The position numbers and the translations under genes were made by a program. DNA of 64,000 nt. Origin: Cellvibrio mixtus subsp. mixtus J3-8 (lineage in GTDB: Bacteria; Pseudomonadota; Gammaproteobacteria; Pseudomonadales; Cellvibrionaceae). The notes under the pieces are model-generated. The model did no database searches, was not told the origin of the DNA, and saw only the letters and a list, made by a program, of their open reading frames with translations. Where the stretch lies: assembly GCF_000766945.1 (NCBI RefSeq), contig NZ_KN266214.1, forward strand, positions 100,200 through 164,199, read 5' to 3'. Shown here one piece after another: positions 37,370-44,815 of the stretch (position 1 is its first letter; every line of letters starts with the position of its first letter).

Positions 37370-38642
37370 CGGCCCCTATACCGAAGCCTACGTCTGGATC
37401 TGGCTACCACAAAAAACCGAACCGGTAGTGGCTGGCTTACTCAGCAAATCCGGTAACCAGCTCGTGTTCAATTACGGTCGCAGTTATTTACAACGGCCCG
37501 ATGCCATCCCGGTCTACGCGCCGGAATTACCTCTGCAACAAGGCGCCTTGCCGCTACTGCCGGGTTTACCCATGCCCGGTTGCATCCGTGATGCATCGCC
37601 CGATGCCTGGGGCCGGCGCGTACTCATTAACCGCAAGCTGGGCGTAACGGGCGATATCGCCACGAACACTGAATTGGATGAACTAACCTATTTGCTCGAA
37701 TCCGGTTCTGATCGGATCGGCGCGCTGGATTTCCAACTATCGCCCACACACTATGCACCGCGCCAACGCCGCAACGCCTCATTGGACGAACTGGCACAAG
37801 CAGCAGAAAACGTCGAAAAAGGTGTGCCGCTAAATCCGGAGCTGGATCAGGCACTGCAACATGGCACCTCGTTAGGTGGTGCACGCCCGAAAGTATTAAT
37901 CGATGACGGTGAACGCAAATTCATCGCCAAATTCTCCGCCACCAACGATTTATACAATGTCGTAAAAGCAGAATTTATTGCGATGCGCCTGGCCGCTGAA
38001 GTCGGCTTGCAGGTGGCACCGGTAAAAATCGCCCGCGCATTAGGAAAAGATGTTTTGCTGGTTGAGCGGTTTGACCGTACCAAAACCGCAAGCGGCTGGC
38101 ACCGCAAAGCCATCGTGTCCGCACTCACTATTTTTGAACTGGATGAGATGATGGCCGCCTACGCGAGCTACGAAATCCTCGCAGAAATTATTCGCCACCG
38201 GTTTACCGATCCCGTAAAAACATTGCAAGAATTATTCAGCCGGATTGTGTTCAATATCCTGTGCGGCAACACGGATGACCACGCGCGCAACCATGCCGCC
38301 TTTTGGAATGGAGAAACCTTAACACTCACACCCGCTTACGATATTTGCCCGCAAGCGCGCAGCGGCAATGAAGCCTCGCAAGCCATGCTTATCCACGCTA
38401 ACAATCGCATGAGCCAACTCAGCACCTGCCTCAACGCCGCACCGAATTTTTTGCTCAATTCCGAAAAAGCCCATGCCATCATCGCGCATCAAATTCGCGT
38501 TATCCAACAACGCTTTGAAGCAGTATGCGATGAAGTAGAACTTCCAGAGGTCGATAGGCGCTTGATGTGGCGCCGGCAATTCCTCAATCCCTTTGCGTTT
38601 TACGGGCTACCGGAAGAATTGAATTTTGACTTGCCGCAATAG
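37359..38642 (+). CDS. hipA: HipA-like serine/threonine kinase toxin
   Basis: 427 residues. N-terminal HipA domain with SPDAWGRR near residue 80; the Gly-rich loop GTSLGGARPK near 168; ATP-binding Lys in KFIAKF; catalytic NTDDHARNHA near 305; and the metal-binding AYDICP near 325. It matches the full length of HipA, so it is probably active. HipA toxins phosphorylate glutamyl-tRNA synthetase (or other targets in related branches), halting translation and causing persistence. It is the second gene of the operon with hipB. Confidence 0.9.
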   Translation: MISNGPYTEAYVWIWLPQKTEPVVAGLLSKSGNQLVFNYGRSYLQRPDAIPVYAPELPLQQGALPLLPGLPMPGCIRDASPDAWGRRVLINRKLGVTGDIATNTELDELTYLLESGSDRIGALDFQLSPTHYAPRQRRNASLDELAQAAENVEKGVPLNPELDQALQHGTSLGGARPKVLIDDGERKFIAKFSATNDLYNVVKAEFIAMRLAAEVGLQVAPVKIARALGKDVLLVERFDRTKTASGWHRKAIVSALTIFELDEMMAAYASYEILAEIIRHRFTDPVKTLQELFSRIVFNILCGNTDDHARNHAAFWNGETLTLTPAYDICPQARSGNEASQAMLIHANNRMSQLSTCLNAAPNFLLNSEKAHAIIAHQIRVIQQRFEAVCDEVELPEVDRRLMWRRQFLNPFAFYGLPEELNFDLPQ

Positions 38643-38716
38643 TCATAACCAGCATCACAAAACCGTTATATTTCCATGCTTATCATGGTCGCCATCTTTA
38701 CCCGGGGAAAATAACT

Positions 38717-39253
38717 ATGTACGAAGATATTCTCGACTTCTGGTTTAACGATTTATCGCCACAACAATGGTGGGTAAAAGATGAAAAACTGGACCAGGAA
38801 ATTGCGCGCCGATTTTCCGCCCTCCATGCGCAAGCTGCACGCTGTGAATTATTCGACTGGCGCATGGCCGCCAAAGGCCGCCTCGCAGAAATAATTATCC
38901 TCGACCAATTCTCACGCAATATTTACCGCGACACCGCGCAAGCCTTCGCCACCGATCCGCTTGCACTAGCCCTCGCACAGGAAGCCTTGGCAGTGGAGGC
39001 GGACAAAGCATTATCGCCAGTCGAACGCAGCTTTTTATATTTACCCTTTATGCACAGCGAATCTGCCGAAATCCATAAAGTCGCGGTGATTTTATACACT
39101 GACCTCGGCTTACCCGATAACCTGGACTTTGAACTCCAGCACCAAAAAATCATTGACCGCTTCGGCCGTTACCCGCATCGCAACAAAATTCTCGGCCGGA
39201 CATCGACACCGGAAGAAATTGAATTTTTGCAGCAGCCCGGTTCGAGCTTTTAA
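38717..39253 (+). CDS. DUF924 family protein
   Basis: 178 residues. The family pattern is clear: DILDFWF at the start, WWVKD, LAEIIILDQFSRNIYR near residue 58, FLYLPFMHSES near 110, and FGRYPHRNKILGR-STPEE at the end. Members are all-helical, TPR-like proteins of unknown function. Monocistronic. Confidence 0.9.
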   Translation: MYEDILDFWFNDLSPQQWWVKDEKLDQEIARRFSALHAQAARCELFDWRMAAKGRLAEIIILDQFSRNIYRDTAQAFATDPLALALAQEALAVEADKALSPVERSFLYLPFMHSESAEIHKVAVILYTDLGLPDNLDFELQHQKIIDRFGRYPHRNKILGRTSTPEEIEFLQQPGSSF

Positions 39254-39322
39254 AAACTCCGTTAGATTGCCGTAAACCTGGCCATACTTTCACAATCAGG
39301 TTCTGTGGCCGACATATGATTG

Positions 39323-39631
39323 TTATTCTCCACCGTCATGCCCCTTGATGACATGATTGGCATTGTGAGTTGTGCTAATCATGTCATTCAAAAAAGCTGA
39401 CCACTTATAAAATGTCAGAAAAAAATTGTCAGGCTGCAATTTTAAATTTCCATTTTCAATTCCAGCCATGGTTAATTCATAAAAAGCGATTGGGAAAGAA
39501 AATAAACCATTTTTTCCATATTGATTTTTTTCAGTGGCAAGCGCAAAAAAATTCACCGCCACCAATCCCGTACTTAATAATATTAATAATTGAAACTTTA
39601 TTTTTAATGACATAGCCCGGAAAGCCCTCAT
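39323..39631 (-). CDS. small single-span membrane protein
   Basis: 102 residues with one hydrophobic helix near the N-terminus (IKFQLLILLSTGLVAVNFFAL), either a signal anchor or a signal peptide. No family recognised. Its ATG at 39631 overlaps the stop of the XRE gene as ATGA, so translation is probably coupled; a later ATG at 39613 is possible. It is third in the DUF2975-XRE unit. Confidence 0.55.
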   Translation of the reverse strand: MRAFRAMSLKIKFQLLILLSTGLVAVNFFALATEKNQYGKNGLFSFPIAFYELTMAGIENGNLKLQPDNFFLTFYKWSAFLNDMISTTHNANHVIKGHDGGE

Positions 39632-39867
39632 TCTGCTGTTTCAATATTATTTGTAAACGTAGGCTCTTTGGAAAACGCTAAAATATCTCCCGGCTGGCAT
39701 TCCAGCACTGCGCAAATTTTTTCCAGCGTATCAAAACGTATTGCTTTGGCCTTACCGGTTTTTAGTACGGATAAATTTTGTGGAGTGATATCCACCAATT
39801 CCGCCAATGTATTCAACCGCATTTTGCGTTGGGCGAGAACCACATCCAGGTTAACAATAATGGGCAT
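39628..39867 (-). CDS. XRE/YozG-like helix-turn-helix regulator
   Basis: 79 residues, with a Cro/C1 helix-turn-helix (LNTLAELVDITPQNLSVLKTG) and a following helix (FDTLEKICAVLECQPGDIL), the YozG type. These small regulators regularly sit next to DUF2975 membrane proteins, as here (31 nt downstream of one). The pair may be a membrane-signal and repressor unit. Confidence 0.88.
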   Translation of the reverse strand: MPIIVNLDVVLAQRKMRLNTLAELVDITPQNLSVLKTGKAKAIRFDTLEKICAVLECQPGDILAFSKEPTFTNNIETAE

Positions 39868-39898
39868 AAAAATTCCTCACGTTATCAGGTGGTGAATC

Positions 39899-40444
39899 CT
39901 AGATAGTCAACTCGGATTCTTCATTAAGGTCGCACCCGATTTCCAGCGCCCACAGCAACACATACATCAAACCAAAAAACATCATTCCAAAAATAAAATC
40001 GCCATTTATTGAAACTGATGTCGGTGAGCTTTGCATCACGGTATAAATCCAACCACCCAGCGAAGCACACAAATACAATCCATACATTATCAATCCACTG
40101 AATAACGCTTTACGTGCATGGTCTATGGCCTGTTTATTAAAAATATCGCCCTCGGAAAAATAACGAATCAAATCACGACAGTGATTGGCCAGTTTCAACG
40201 CAAGAAAAAATAATGCCGATATAAAAGCCACAATTAAAACACGTTGCACAATCGTCAGCTCAACATCATCAATCCGCATATTTCCCAGAGTGATATTCGC
40301 TTTGCTATCAAATGAAAAAATAATCGCCGCCGCCATTAAAGGCCAGGTCACCCATAGGAAGTAACGTATCCAGGTGAGGCACACATAGATAGAACGGCTG
40401 AACTGCTTGATTCGGGCAATACGCTCATGTTGCTGAACGTTCAT
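39899..40444 (-). CDS. DUF2975 family membrane protein
   Basis: 181 residues with four hydrophobic helices (about 25-45, 70-90, 115-135, 150-170). DLIRYFSEGDIFNKQAID near residue 90 is the DUF2975 hallmark (F-x-G-x-x-F between helices 2 and 3). Function unknown; almost always paired with a YozG-like regulator. It is the first gene of a three-gene unit under a perfect 37-bp palindrome. Confidence 0.85.
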   Translation of the reverse strand: MNVQQHERIARIKQFSRSIYVCLTWIRYFLWVTWPLMAAAIIFSFDSKANITLGNMRIDDVELTIVQRVLIVAFISALFFLALKLANHCRDLIRYFSEGDIFNKQAIDHARKALFSGLIMYGLYLCASLGGWIYTVMQSSPTSVSINGDFIFGMMFFGLMYVLLWALEIGCDLNEESELTI

Positions 40445-40504
40445 GGATGACTCCTCGGGTATTCATAGGTGGAGCCTATATAATAACCGCAAAAAGCCAT
40501 TTTT

Positions 40505-40541
40505 CAATATTTATTTATCGATAATCGATAAATAAATATTG
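40505..40541. promoter_or_regulatory. perfect 37-bp palindrome upstream of the DUF2975-XRE unit
   Basis: An 18-bp arm (CAATATTTATTTATCGAT, 40505-40522) and its exact complement (40524-40541) flank one central base. It lies 61 nt upstream of the DUF2975 start. It is AT-rich and long, so it should bind a dimeric regulator, most likely the YozG-like protein; it could also extrude as a cruciform. Confidence 0.7.
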
Positions 40542-40689
40542 TTTTGTAATTGTAATCCGAACCCAAAACCCCGTTTTTGGAAACAGCGGGGTTAATGGAT
40601 CGCTGTATAAGGGAAGTAACAGGAGGCGCAATCACGCCACGCTGCCCAACAAAAACCTTCGATCATCACTATCGGTTTATTTGGAAAAC

Positions 40690-41382
40690 CTACGTAAGAA
40701 AATCCCTGACCAACCCGTGCAATTCACCCTTCAACCGCCGCGCCAGCGTTTTCACATCATCAGCAACCATTTGTTGCGGCGGCGGCTTGCGCTGGTTTTG
40801 CTCTGCATTAAATACTTCATCACGTATACGGATCCGCATAAAACCTTCATCGTCCGTACCGTGCTCATAGCCATTTGATGAATAGTTATTTGACGAATGA
40901 TTACCTGACGCAAACGCGCGAGGCTCCCGCAACCCCGCGCGCCCATCTATCAACGCTTGCAAACGCATACGATCATTAACCAGCTTTTGTTTGCGTGTCT
41001 GGATTGCAAAATAACTTTGTGCAAACACAATCGTCGCGCGGCCGGGATTTGCATGCTGAGCGATGAGATAACACCCGTAGCGCGTCAACATAAAATCCTC
41101 AACATCACATTCCACATCACCATACGTCACATCACCACACTCTACATCTCTACCCAAAATCGCCCCGCGCGTAACACCGCGAAAATGATCCGCCGGTTCA
41201 AATTCCGTCGCACCACACGCACCAATCGCGCGCCGCAGTACGATAGAAAAATTCACCCAATTGTCATACCCCAACAACTCCTGCAAATCCCGCGCAAACC
41301 AGAATTCAATATCCTCCCCCGGCACGCGCCGCACTAAATTATCAAAGCGCGATTGCATATCTTTTACTTGCGTGTAGTCCAT
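40690..41382 (-). CDS. DinD/BRO-like protein with an altered C-terminus
   Basis: 230 residues. The N-terminal part (1 to about 145) follows DinD/BRO: FWFARDLQELLGYDNW, DHFRG, and MLTRYGCYLIAQ with IVFAQSYFAIQTRKQ. DinD inhibits RecA filaments and is DNA-damage induced. Two tracts are unlike the family: DVECGDVTYGDVECDVED (from a short CATCACC-type DNA repeat at about 41096-41155) and a Ser/Asn-rich stretch (SSNNYSSNGYE). The family's C-terminal half is not recognisable. It could be a diverged active gene or a decaying one. Confidence 0.7.
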   Translation of the reverse strand: MDYTQVKDMQSRFDNLVRRVPGEDIEFWFARDLQELLGYDNWVNFSIVLRRAIGACGATEFEPADHFRGVTRGAILGRDVECGDVTYGDVECDVEDFMLTRYGCYLIAQHANPGRATIVFAQSYFAIQTRKQKLVNDRMRLQALIDGRAGLREPRAFASGNHSSNNYSSNGYEHGTDDEGFMRIRIRDEVFNAEQNQRKPPPQQMVADDVKTLARRLKGELHGLVRDFLT

Positions 41383-41909
41383 GTGGTTTTTACTCCTGTC
41401 CGTGTTGGAAATTTAATACCGTGATGAGTTGTCAGTTAACCATCATTTTGGGCTTGGGAAATAGTGGGGATTGGCTTACAAATTATGTTGGTGAGATGGG
41501 ATTTATGTCACAGTCTTTTAGCTAGGCAAACGCAATTTAACTCAAAAAAACTACGATGAGAGATGAATCAGAAATGAAGATGATTGGCTCACCAATATAG
41601 ATAACATAATATCCATAACAGGTTATTTTCATCTATTTTGGACACAATACTGTCTTTGATTTTTACGCACGTTCTTAAAGCAGACAGCCTGGATTGAGAA
41701 AATCGACGCTTACCCGGCATCATGTCGAAAAACATTTACTTTTTCGACATAAAAACCTGACATGTACAAGCAATCAACATATTGAAGTTGTAACCAACTT
41801 GAATCCACTCCGTCTTTACTCCTTACTAGAGGCAGAAAACGTCATTCCAGTAAAACGTCTTTTGTCTACGTTCGATAGCCCTCAGTAGATTCAGGGCTAT
41901 CAAAAAGTC
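41383..41909. other. 527-bp AT-rich intergenic region with hairpins
   Basis: No convincing gene. A perfect 11-bp inverted repeat, ATGTCGAAAAA (41722-41732) with its complement at 41740-41750, encloses 7 nt. A second stem, GATAGCCCT with AGGGCTATC (41874-41901), lies 8 nt past the stop of the next gene and probably ends its transcript. At 41465-41525 a stretch (GGCTTACAAA, then GATGGGATTTATG) looks like a diverged copy of the 80-bp repeat described at 43067 and 43593. Confidence 0.5.
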
Positions 41910-43010
41910 CTAATTTTTTGCTGGGAGAACCCTGTAATCCAGGTACTCAAGTCCTTCCAGCTTAAAATTAATAAATTCTCCTTTATAGCTTTTATATGGC
42001 CCAAGTTGGGATGCCAAAAAAATTTGCTTTGGCTTACTGTTAGCGATCTTTTCTAATTTTTCATGACTGAATTTTTTATATATATCTTGATCAATAAGAT
42101 CATTAGAAATAAAAAATGAAGGTGAAGTATCAAGGTTTTTGTATCGCAAATGGTTACAGAAACGCACTGAATAACCCTTGTCATTTTTATTGATCCAGGC
42201 CTTTCCATAATAAATTCGAAACTCATCTGAAAAATCGTCAATTGACTGATTATCAATTTCGATGAAAAGATCCTTTAACTCTATAAGTCCATCAGGGGTC
42301 TCAACAGCAAAATTGTCACTAGCCAGGAATGCATCCACCATGGAACTTAATGTTTTTGACTTTTGTTGTTTTCTTTTTCCAGTTCCAGAGTTATTGGGTT
42401 TTTCTTTTAAATTGTTTGTGTCACTTTCTTCATCAGAATTTGAATTAATGCCAATGCCTTTACTGGCTGGCGCCACTAAATTCAGTTTGATGCTATTTGC
42501 CACATAAACTTCATCACTCGTTTTATCACCATATTTCGGAGATCTCCCATAGGAATTAACTCCCTTTAAAGGACAGTCAATATTATGTTCTGAGACAAAC
42601 ACAAAATAAGGGTCTCTTTTCCGTTTTGATTTTGGCTTGTCTAAATTTGCACAAGTCACTTGAGCATTACAGTTGGGCTCTGGACACTTGAATGCAAATT
42701 TGGATTGAATCTGCCCGCGACCATATAATTCATCTGCTTTGGTGGCCGTTACATCAATCTTCATCTCAAGGGAAAAGGCTTGTTCGAGCGACATTCTTCT
42801 AACTCTTTTTGTGCGAAGGCCAAAGGAGGTTAATCGATATTTCTGTTTGCTGCTTTTGGGCTTATCGGGTTGCGTCAGCTCAATAAGGCCTGCATTCAAC
42901 GCCTCATTAATATATTTACTGCGAAAATGCTCTGGATCTTTTAGCTGCAAAGACGTTTGCAACTCGGAGCGGCTCAATTCACCGCTCAACGAGATTATGA
43001 GTTTTTCCAA
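41910..43010 (-). CDS. winged-helix and zinc-binding protein of unknown function
   Basis: 366 residues. Residues 1-70 (LSRSELQTSLQLKDPEHFRS, AGLIELTQPDKP, QKYRLT) match the winged helix found at the C-terminus of many Fic and AlbA-type proteins. At about 107-155 comes a Cys cluster, KCPEPNCNAQVTC and, later, EHNIDCP, resembling the CoiA-type zinc ribbon. A charged linker with NSNSDEESDTNN separates a C-terminal region (about 220-366) that I do not recognise. It is AT-rich compared with its flanks. A DNA- or RNA-binding role in a defence-like island is an inference. Confidence 0.65.
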   Translation of the reverse strand: MEKLIISLSGELSRSELQTSLQLKDPEHFRSKYINEALNAGLIELTQPDKPKSSKQKYRLTSFGLRTKRVRRMSLEQAFSLEMKIDVTATKADELYGRGQIQSKFAFKCPEPNCNAQVTCANLDKPKSKRKRDPYFVFVSEHNIDCPLKGVNSYGRSPKYGDKTSDEVYVANSIKLNLVAPASKGIGINSNSDEESDTNNLKEKPNNSGTGKRKQQKSKTLSSMVDAFLASDNFAVETPDGLIELKDLFIEIDNQSIDDFSDEFRIYYGKAWINKNDKGYSVRFCNHLRYKNLDTSPSFFISNDLIDQDIYKKFSHEKLEKIANSKPKQIFLASQLGPYKSYKGEFINFKLEGLEYLDYRVLPAKN

Positions 43011-43066
43011 TTCCTGGCTAACTTCCTGGGTAGACAGCGTCAGAGTGCTCCAAAGGATAATAAAAC

Positions 43067-43147
43067 AGTGGCCTTTGGCTTATAAAAAAACCTCATACAA
43101 TGGGATGTATTTCTCAAAATACTTGGCTATAGCAAGGCTTGCACTAT
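43067..43147 (+). repeat. about 80-bp repeat, copy A
   Basis: Nearly the same as 43593-43674. Both run AGTGGCC-AGGCTTA-AAAA-TGGGATGTATTTCTCAAAAT-CTTGGCTATAG-TTGCAC. Copy A contains the small palindrome GTATTT-CTCA-AAATAC (43107-43122). It lies upstream of the 35-codon gene, so it may be a promoter or operator module. Confidence 0.75.
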
Positions 43148-43235
43148 CTATCAGTAAAAGTTTTGATGAAACCATTTACTCATTGCAAAGGGTCAGAAGA
43201 TCAAAGGGCAATCCACATTATCTGGAGCGAATATT

Positions 43236-43343
43236 ATGAGTTACGACAAGAAAGACACGGAGGCAAAACAGTACGCGAAAGAAGCAGCCAAGCGGCTTTT
43301 GGTAATAGAACGCAAGAAGAAAACGAAGCCCTTGAACGGATAA
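43236..43343 (+). CDS. small basic protein, 35 residues, possibly frameshifted
   Basis: A 35-codon gene with a good Shine-Dalgarno (GGAG, 8 nt before ATG). The product (MSYDKKDTEAKQYAKEAAKR...) is Lys-rich and helical. The minus-one frame continues with a protein-like stretch (EALERIKTLGSPENLIKPG) to a stop at 43432. The overlap is in an A-rich run (43315-43325), so the original gene may have been about 65 codons and lost its frame. No family recognised. Confidence 0.4.
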   Translation: MSYDKKDTEAKQYAKEAAKRLLVIERKKKTKPLNG

Positions 43344-43482
43344 AAACACTGGGGTCGCCGGAAAACCTTATCAAACCCGGTTCCGACGATGAGCCGTGCA
43401 GTAGCGCTCCACAAAAATCAGCCCCGAAGTAAGCCGCAGCAATATCACATCCCCAAATTCCAACCCTTATCACGATCCCCAG

Positions 43483-43516
43483 AGAATCATTTTCGTAACG
43501 CCACGAAAATGATTCT
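43483..43516. terminator. long perfect hairpin
   Basis: AGAATCATTTTCGT pairs with its exact complement across a 6-nt loop: 14 bp. It lies after the small gene and 80 bp before repeat copy B. It has no T tract; it may stabilise mRNA or be a protein-binding site. Confidence 0.45.
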
Positions 43517-43592
43517 ATAACGCCAACCCCGATTTCACTTATAACAATGGCCACCGCCCAAAGCCAGCTATCACTCCATTTGCCCAATGGAT

Positions 43593-43674
43593 AGTGGCCA
43601 AAGGCTTACAAAATCCCCCCATGTAATGGGATGTATTTCTCAAAATCCTTGGCTATAGTAGAGACTTGCACCAT
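43593..43674 (+). repeat. about 80-bp repeat, copy B
   Basis: Second copy of the repeat at 43067-43147, same orientation, with identity broken by scattered substitutions and one indel. It lies 69-150 bp upstream of the HNH endonuclease gene. Part of the same core (TTATGGGATGTATT, CTTGG) recurs at about 47478-47503 upstream of the three-gene module. Confidence 0.75.
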
Positions 43675-43742
43675 AGGACTGGGATAGGAAATACACATGA
43701 ATAACGATTGGACGTTAGCCATTACCCCTTGGGGGGCGATGC

Positions 43743-44513
43743 ATGGCTAATGATTGGCAAGAGGACGAGCTGCTGCTCACCTTGCATTTATACTGCCGCA
43801 CCCCGTTCGGCAAATTGCACAAAACCAACCCCGACATTATTCAACTGGCCAATATCATTGGCCGGTCGCCCTCGGCTGTTGCCTTAAAAGCCGTTAACTT
43901 TGCCAGCTTAGATCCATCCATTCATCAAAAAGGTATGAGCAACACCAGCAAAGCAGATCGCGCAATGTGGGATGCATTTATGCAAAACTCCACCGACATC
44001 GCCGAAAAAGCCGAAGCGCTTTATGAATCCCGCATTACCAACCCAGAACCTGTTACATCCACCTATGAAATAAAAGAACCAACATTTCCTACCGGAGAAA
44101 CAGAAACCATCCGCGAAATAAAAGCACGCCGCGTTCAAAATTTTTTCCGCCGAACTGTGTTGCAAAGCTACAACAATCGTTGCGCGATTTCGGGTTTAGC
44201 GATTCCGCAATTATTAGTGGCTAGCCACATTATTCCTTGGTCTGAAGATGTATCGCGTCGGGCTGATCCTACAAATGGAATTGCGTTGAATGCGCTTTAT
44301 GATAAAGCGTTTGATCGGCATTTAATTTCGTTTGATGAGGATTTTAGGTTGGTTCTGTCGGAGCGAATTAAAGCGCAGACTAAAGATGAGATGGTGAAGG
44401 AGTATTTTTTGAAGATTGAGGGGAGAGTTTTGGAGATGCCGTATAGGTTTTTTCCTGATTTAAGTTCGCTGAAAGAACATCGGGTTGCAATGCAAAATCA
44501 GAGTACAACTTAG
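43743..44513 (+). CDS. HNH endonuclease, putative restriction enzyme
   Basis: 256 residues. The C-terminal half (about 146-200) has the HNH_2 nuclease motif: CAISGLAIPQLLVASHIIPW, then NGIALNALYDKAFDRHLI, with His in ASHI and DKAFD as metal or catalytic positions. The N-terminal 110 residues (DELLLTLHLYCRTPFGKLH, LANIIGRSPSAVALKAVNF) are a helical DNA-recognition part common to these proteins. No partner methylase is in the window, so it may target modified or foreign DNA. GGGGGG lies 7 nt before ATG. A 17-codon leader frame (43697-43750) overlaps its start. Confidence 0.85.
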   Translation: MANDWQEDELLLTLHLYCRTPFGKLHKTNPDIIQLANIIGRSPSAVALKAVNFASLDPSIHQKGMSNTSKADRAMWDAFMQNSTDIAEKAEALYESRITNPEPVTSTYEIKEPTFPTGETETIREIKARRVQNFFRRTVLQSYNNRCAISGLAIPQLLVASHIIPWSEDVSRRADPTNGIALNALYDKAFDRHLISFDEDFRLVLSERIKAQTKDEMVKEYFLKIEGRVLEMPYRFFPDLSSLKEHRVAMQNQSTT

Positions 44514-44815
44514 CTTTATGTATTCCGTTATGTTCCCAAAGCAGACCTTGGGCAATTGAACTTCGTGTACCAAAAGCGGACGCTAATAACTAACATGAGG
44601 AAATAAACCTTCCCATAACAATTTTGATTGCGCCTGCTAGTTGAGAGCATGAAAGTAAATTTTTAAAGGACCTCGCACCATACCAATACATGGTCACTAC
44701 CACCAAGCTCAGTGCAATTATCCCTTCATTTAAGGGAAAGACTTGATCTAAGTTTTGATGATGGATTGTTGTTTAATGGGATTCACAAAATAAATTAGAA
44801 AGAAGGAGATATGAG
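44514..44815. other. 302-bp intergenic region before the helicase gene
   Basis: No gene seen. It is AT-rich and holds a weak inverted repeat TCCCTT/AAGGGA (about 44728-44744). It ends in a very strong Shine-Dalgarno (AGAAGGAGAT, 44801-44810). Confidence 0.5.

Noticed and set aside
41694..41888. 64-codon frame in the gap before the zinc-binding protein gene
   Set aside because: It overlaps the hairpins and has no ribosome binding site or family.
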